From Eubacterium sp. (GTDB lineage Bacteria > Bacillota > Clostridia > Lachnospirales > Lachnospiraceae): a stretch of DNA of 26,823 nt. Below are positions 25,260-26,823 of this stretch, one piece after another. The stretch covers positions 1-26,823 of the forward strand of contig JALFIK010000198.1 of NCBI GenBank assembly GCA_022776205.1. Direction: 5' to 3'. Made by a program: the position numbers and the translations under genes. The notes under the pieces are model-generated. The model saw only the letters and a list, made by a program, of their open reading frames with translations, ran no database searches and had not been told where the DNA came from. Positions within the stretch are counted from its first letter, which is position 1. Every line of letters begins with the position of its first letter.

Positions 25260-25712
25260 ATGATAAAAGCGACAAGCTGTGGTGGTGTGGTAATATTTCG
25301 GGGAAAGATCCTGCTTTTATATAAGAATTATAAAAACAGGTATGATGGATGGGTGTTGCCCAAGGGAACAGTAGAGCCAGGAGAGGAATACAGAGAGACT
25401 GCTCTTCGTGAAGTGCAAGAAGAAACCGGGGTAAATGCTTCTGTTGTAAAATACATCGGAAAAAGCCAGTATACATTTAATACCGCCCAGGATGTGGTCG
25501 TAAAACAGGTACACTGGTATCTGATGATGGCAGACAGTTACTATTCTAAACCACAGAAAGAAGAATATTTTGAAGACTCCGGCTATTATAAATACCATGA
25601 AGCATATCACCTTCTCAGATTTCCCAATGAAAAGCAGATATTAGAAGATGCCTATCAGGAATACCTTGATTTAAAAAAAGCAGGTTTATGGGGTAGCCGG
25701 AAATATTTTTAA
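25260..25712 (+). CDS. Nudix hydrolase
   Basis: Small (150 residue) pyrophosphohydrolase of the Nudix fold, cleaving a nucleoside diphosphate linked to another group. The Nudix box G-x5-E-x7-R-E-U-x-E-E-x-G-U is perfect: G36, E42, R50, E51, E54, E55, G57. The preceding WVLPKG and the short lysine/tyrosine-rich region are typical of MutT/Ap4A-type and ADP-ribose-type enzymes, and the substrate cannot be decided. The C-terminal half is rich in aromatic residues and Glu. The ATG at 25260 has AGGAGG at about 25246-25251; a longer frame back to 25182 is inside the promoter. It is a single-gene unit with its own promoter and a terminator at 25717. Confidence 0.9.
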   Translation: MIKATSCGGVVIFRGKILLLYKNYKNRYDGWVLPKGTVEPGEEYRETALREVQEETGVNASVVKYIGKSQYTFNTAQDVVVKQVHWYLMMADSYYSKPQKEEYFEDSGYYKYHEAYHLLRFPNEKQILEDAYQEYLDLKKAGLWGSRKYF

Positions 25713-25716
25713 AAAT

Positions 25717-25778
25717 AAAAAGGCAGTGATATCCAAAGATTTCATGAAAGAGAAATCAATGAATAACGCTGCCTTTTT
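25717..25778 (+). terminator. Rho-independent terminator of the Nudix gene
   Basis: AAAAAGGCAG (25717-25726) and CTGCCTTTTT (25769-25778) form a 10 bp stem enclosing a 42-base loop, which itself holds a smaller hairpin, GATTTC (25738-25743) with GAAATC (25752-25757). The outer 3' arm ends in T5. Confidence 0.75.
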
Positions 25779-25812
25779 ATATTTTCATGCACGTTTTTTG
25801 CCCGTTTCCAAA

Positions 25813-25855
25813 AAGGAGGTGTTATTTGATAGAAAAATGTGCCATTTTCTATTAA
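25813..25855 (+). other. Possible nine-codon reading frame with a strong ribosome binding site
   Basis: AAGGAGGTG (25813-25821) is a full match to the anti-Shine-Dalgarno complement and stands 4 to 6 bases before TTG at 25826. The frame encodes MIEKCAIFY and stops at 25855. The codons also form a hairpin, TAGAAA...TTTCTA (25830-25851). No promoter is visible. It could be a peptide gene, the remnant of a lost gene, or chance. Confidence 0.2.
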
Positions 25856-25857
25856 AT

Positions 25858-25892
25858 AAAAAAGATTTCATATAACATTGTTATATGAAATC
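25858..25892 (-). terminator. Rho-independent terminator of tRNA-Leu
   Basis: A perfect 13 bp stem, GATTTCATATAAC (25864-25876) with its complement (25880-25892), has a three-base loop. Read on the minus strand it is followed by six T (25863-25858). It begins 27 bases after the tRNA 3' end. Confidence 0.85.
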
Positions 25893-25918
25893 CATAATTC
25901 TACCTAATTCAGTTGAGA

Positions 25919-25998
25919 TGCCGCTGATGGGACTCGAACCCATATGGTTTCCCGTACGATTTTGAGTCGTATGCGTCTGCCAGTTCCGCCACAGCGGC
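25919..25998 (-). tRNA. tRNA-Leu (anticodon CAA)
   Basis: Read on the minus strand the 80-base RNA has a 7 bp acceptor stem (GCCGCTG with CAGCGGC, discriminator A), a D arm of leucine type (TGGCGGAACTGGCAGACGC), an anticodon stem TACGA/TCGTA around the loop CTCAAAA, giving anticodon CAA for UUG codons, a class II variable region (CGGGAAACC), and a T arm ATGGG-TTCGAGT-CCCAT. The 3' CCA is not encoded (TCT follows), so a nucleotidyltransferase must add it. A strong promoter lies upstream and a terminator downstream, so it is a single-gene unit. Confidence 0.95.
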
Positions 25999-26039
25999 AT
26001 AATCATGTCAGAATGTTTTCTGGCATCACCAACTTCCTT

Positions 26040-26068
26040 AGTCTATCATTTGAATAAACATTTGTCAA
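26040..26068 (-). promoter_or_regulatory. Sigma-A promoter of tRNA-Leu
   Basis: On the minus strand a consensus TTGACA (26068-26063) and TAGACT (26045-26040) are spaced by 17 bases, with TG one base before the -10. The start point would be about 35 bases before the tRNA 5' end. The transcribed leader carries a small inverted repeat, CAGAA-N4-TTCTG. Confidence 0.8.
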
Positions 26069-26116
26069 GGATATTTCCTCTTGATTACTAAAGGAATTTT
26101 TCTTTACAGTATATGT

Positions 26117-26818
26117 TTAACTGGTAATCTCACTCAGATAACGGTATATCGTTGCCGGAGAACAGGAAAATCTTTTGGCAACGAAGGAGATTGCCCCTTT
26201 TAGCTGAAACAGACCCTGCTCATTCAGCTGAATCATAATTTCTTTTCTCTCATTCTGATTCAGACGATCAATCGGAGTTGTCAGGTGCGCTGTGGCATCT
26301 TCAAAAATTTTCTGACGTAAGGATGGAACATCAATCGCATAATTTTCTGTAATATCAGACGAAATCTTTTTTCCCGTCCCATTGTTTTTAATTTCTGTAA
26401 GAGAATTAGACGGGGCCGATACATTCGTAATAAATTCTTCAGGATGAATCAGTTTCAGAAGTCTTTCATGCAGTTCATTATACCGGCTGTCATCAAAATT
26501 AATGCATTAAAGACCAATCGGAATTCCGCCATCATCTTTTATAAACATAGTGGATGAACGCAGGATATGACCATTTTGTGCAATGCCCCTGTAATTGCAC
26601 AAAAAATCCGTTTTTTCATAAACCTTATCTGATATCATCTCAAAAGCAGCCGTGGTCAGTGGCCCGCCAGGTTTCCTTCCGCTAATTTGACCGTTTTTAA
26701 TGGCAACAATCGAATGACTTTTCTGCGATAAGTCCTGCAGGACAATCTCATAATCCGGGCCAAGTATATTTCCTAAAAATTCCACAAGAATTTTATACTG
26801 ATTTAAAAGGTTTGCCAT
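26117..26818 (-). pseudogene. YheO-like PAS/HTH transcriptional regulator, interrupted by an in-frame TAA
   Basis: A DNA-binding regulator of the YheO/DauR type (PAS-like N-terminal domain, C-terminal helix-turn-helix). The first 103 residues (LVEFLGNILGPDYEIVLQDL, then SIVAIKNGQISGRKPGGPLT) match the YheO PAS domain. A TAA at 26509-26507 then interrupts the conserved run GL-stop-CIN. The same frame continues without further stops for 129 codons, ending at 26117, and closes with a typical HTH: GLFQLKGAISFVAKRFSCSP followed by ATIYRYLSEI. One base change (TTA to TAA) in a Leu codon would explain it. Joined, the length of about 233 residues is normal for the family. The start ATG at 26818 is plausible but only five bases of upstream sequence remain. 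Either a recent pseudogene, a sequence error, or a truncated PAS-only protein. Confidence 0.82.
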
Positions 26819-26823
26819 GCTAT

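Noticed and set aside
25738..25757. Separate small hairpin as an independent terminator or RNA
   Set aside because: It is nested in the loop of the larger Nudix terminator and has no T tract of its own.
1..26823. CRISPR array, insertion sequence, prophage or defence system
   Set aside because: I saw no regularly spaced repeats, transposase, integrase, phage structural gene or known defence gene; gene order and base use look like core chromosome throughout.

Overview
The window looks like chromosomal DNA of an anaerobic, Gram-positive, low-to-moderate GC Bacillota, most probably a Clostridia/Lachnospiraceae-type organism. The reasons are strong AGGAGG ribosome binding sites before almost every gene, sigma-A promoters with extended -10 elements, a sporulation protease (SpoIVB), a flavodiiron oxygen/NO reductase, a tRNA without an encoded CCA end, and a gene order matching the Bacillus/Clostridium block yqhY(asp23)-nusB-xseA-xseB-ispA-dxs-tlyA-argR-recN-spoIVB. 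I cannot name a species from sequence alone.

Region 1 (1-9805): the 3' part of a TRAP solute-binding protein is cut by the window edge. Then comes a long co-oriented housekeeping run: an Asp23-family protein, NusB, exonuclease VII (XseA/XseB), polyprenyl diphosphate synthase (IspA), DXP synthase (Dxs), TlyA-type rRNA methyltransferase, NAD kinase, ArgR and RecN. Spacing is tight, with several overlaps. IspA and Dxs together supply isoprenoid precursors; XseAB and RecN serve DNA repair.

Region 2 (9806-11567): spoIVB sits behind a hairpin that combines a terminator, its ribosome binding site and a candidate sigma-G -10 box. The spo0A gene that normally follows spoIVB is not there. Instead a convergent DtxR/MntR-like metal-dependent repressor follows, sharing a terminator with spoIVB.

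Region 3 (11568-17518): two ABC half-transporters form an asymmetric heterodimeric exporter, divergent from the DtxR-like gene. A flavodiiron protein follows under its own promoter with an inverted repeat downstream of the -10, then a convergent YprB-like exonuclease-fold protein.

Region 4 (17557-25168): divergent promoters lead into a co-oriented run ruvA-ruvB-zapA-U32 peptidase (RlhA type)-SEDS glycosyltransferase-penicillin-binding transpeptidase. It joins Holliday junction processing, cell division, rRNA modification and peptidoglycan synthesis. The last two genes overlap by about 100 bases.

Region 5 (25169-26823): a Nudix hydrolase with its own promoter and terminator, a small intergenic island, tRNA-Leu(CAA) on the minus strand with clear promoter and terminator, and a YheO-type (PAS plus HTH) regulator on the minus strand broken by one in-frame TAA codon.

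There is no gene-free stretch above 300 bases, and I saw no CRISPR array, insertion sequence, prophage or obvious novel multi-gene system. The most interesting points are regulatory architecture (spoIVB leader), gene overlap (SEDS/PBP), the displaced spo0A and the nonsense-interrupted regulator.
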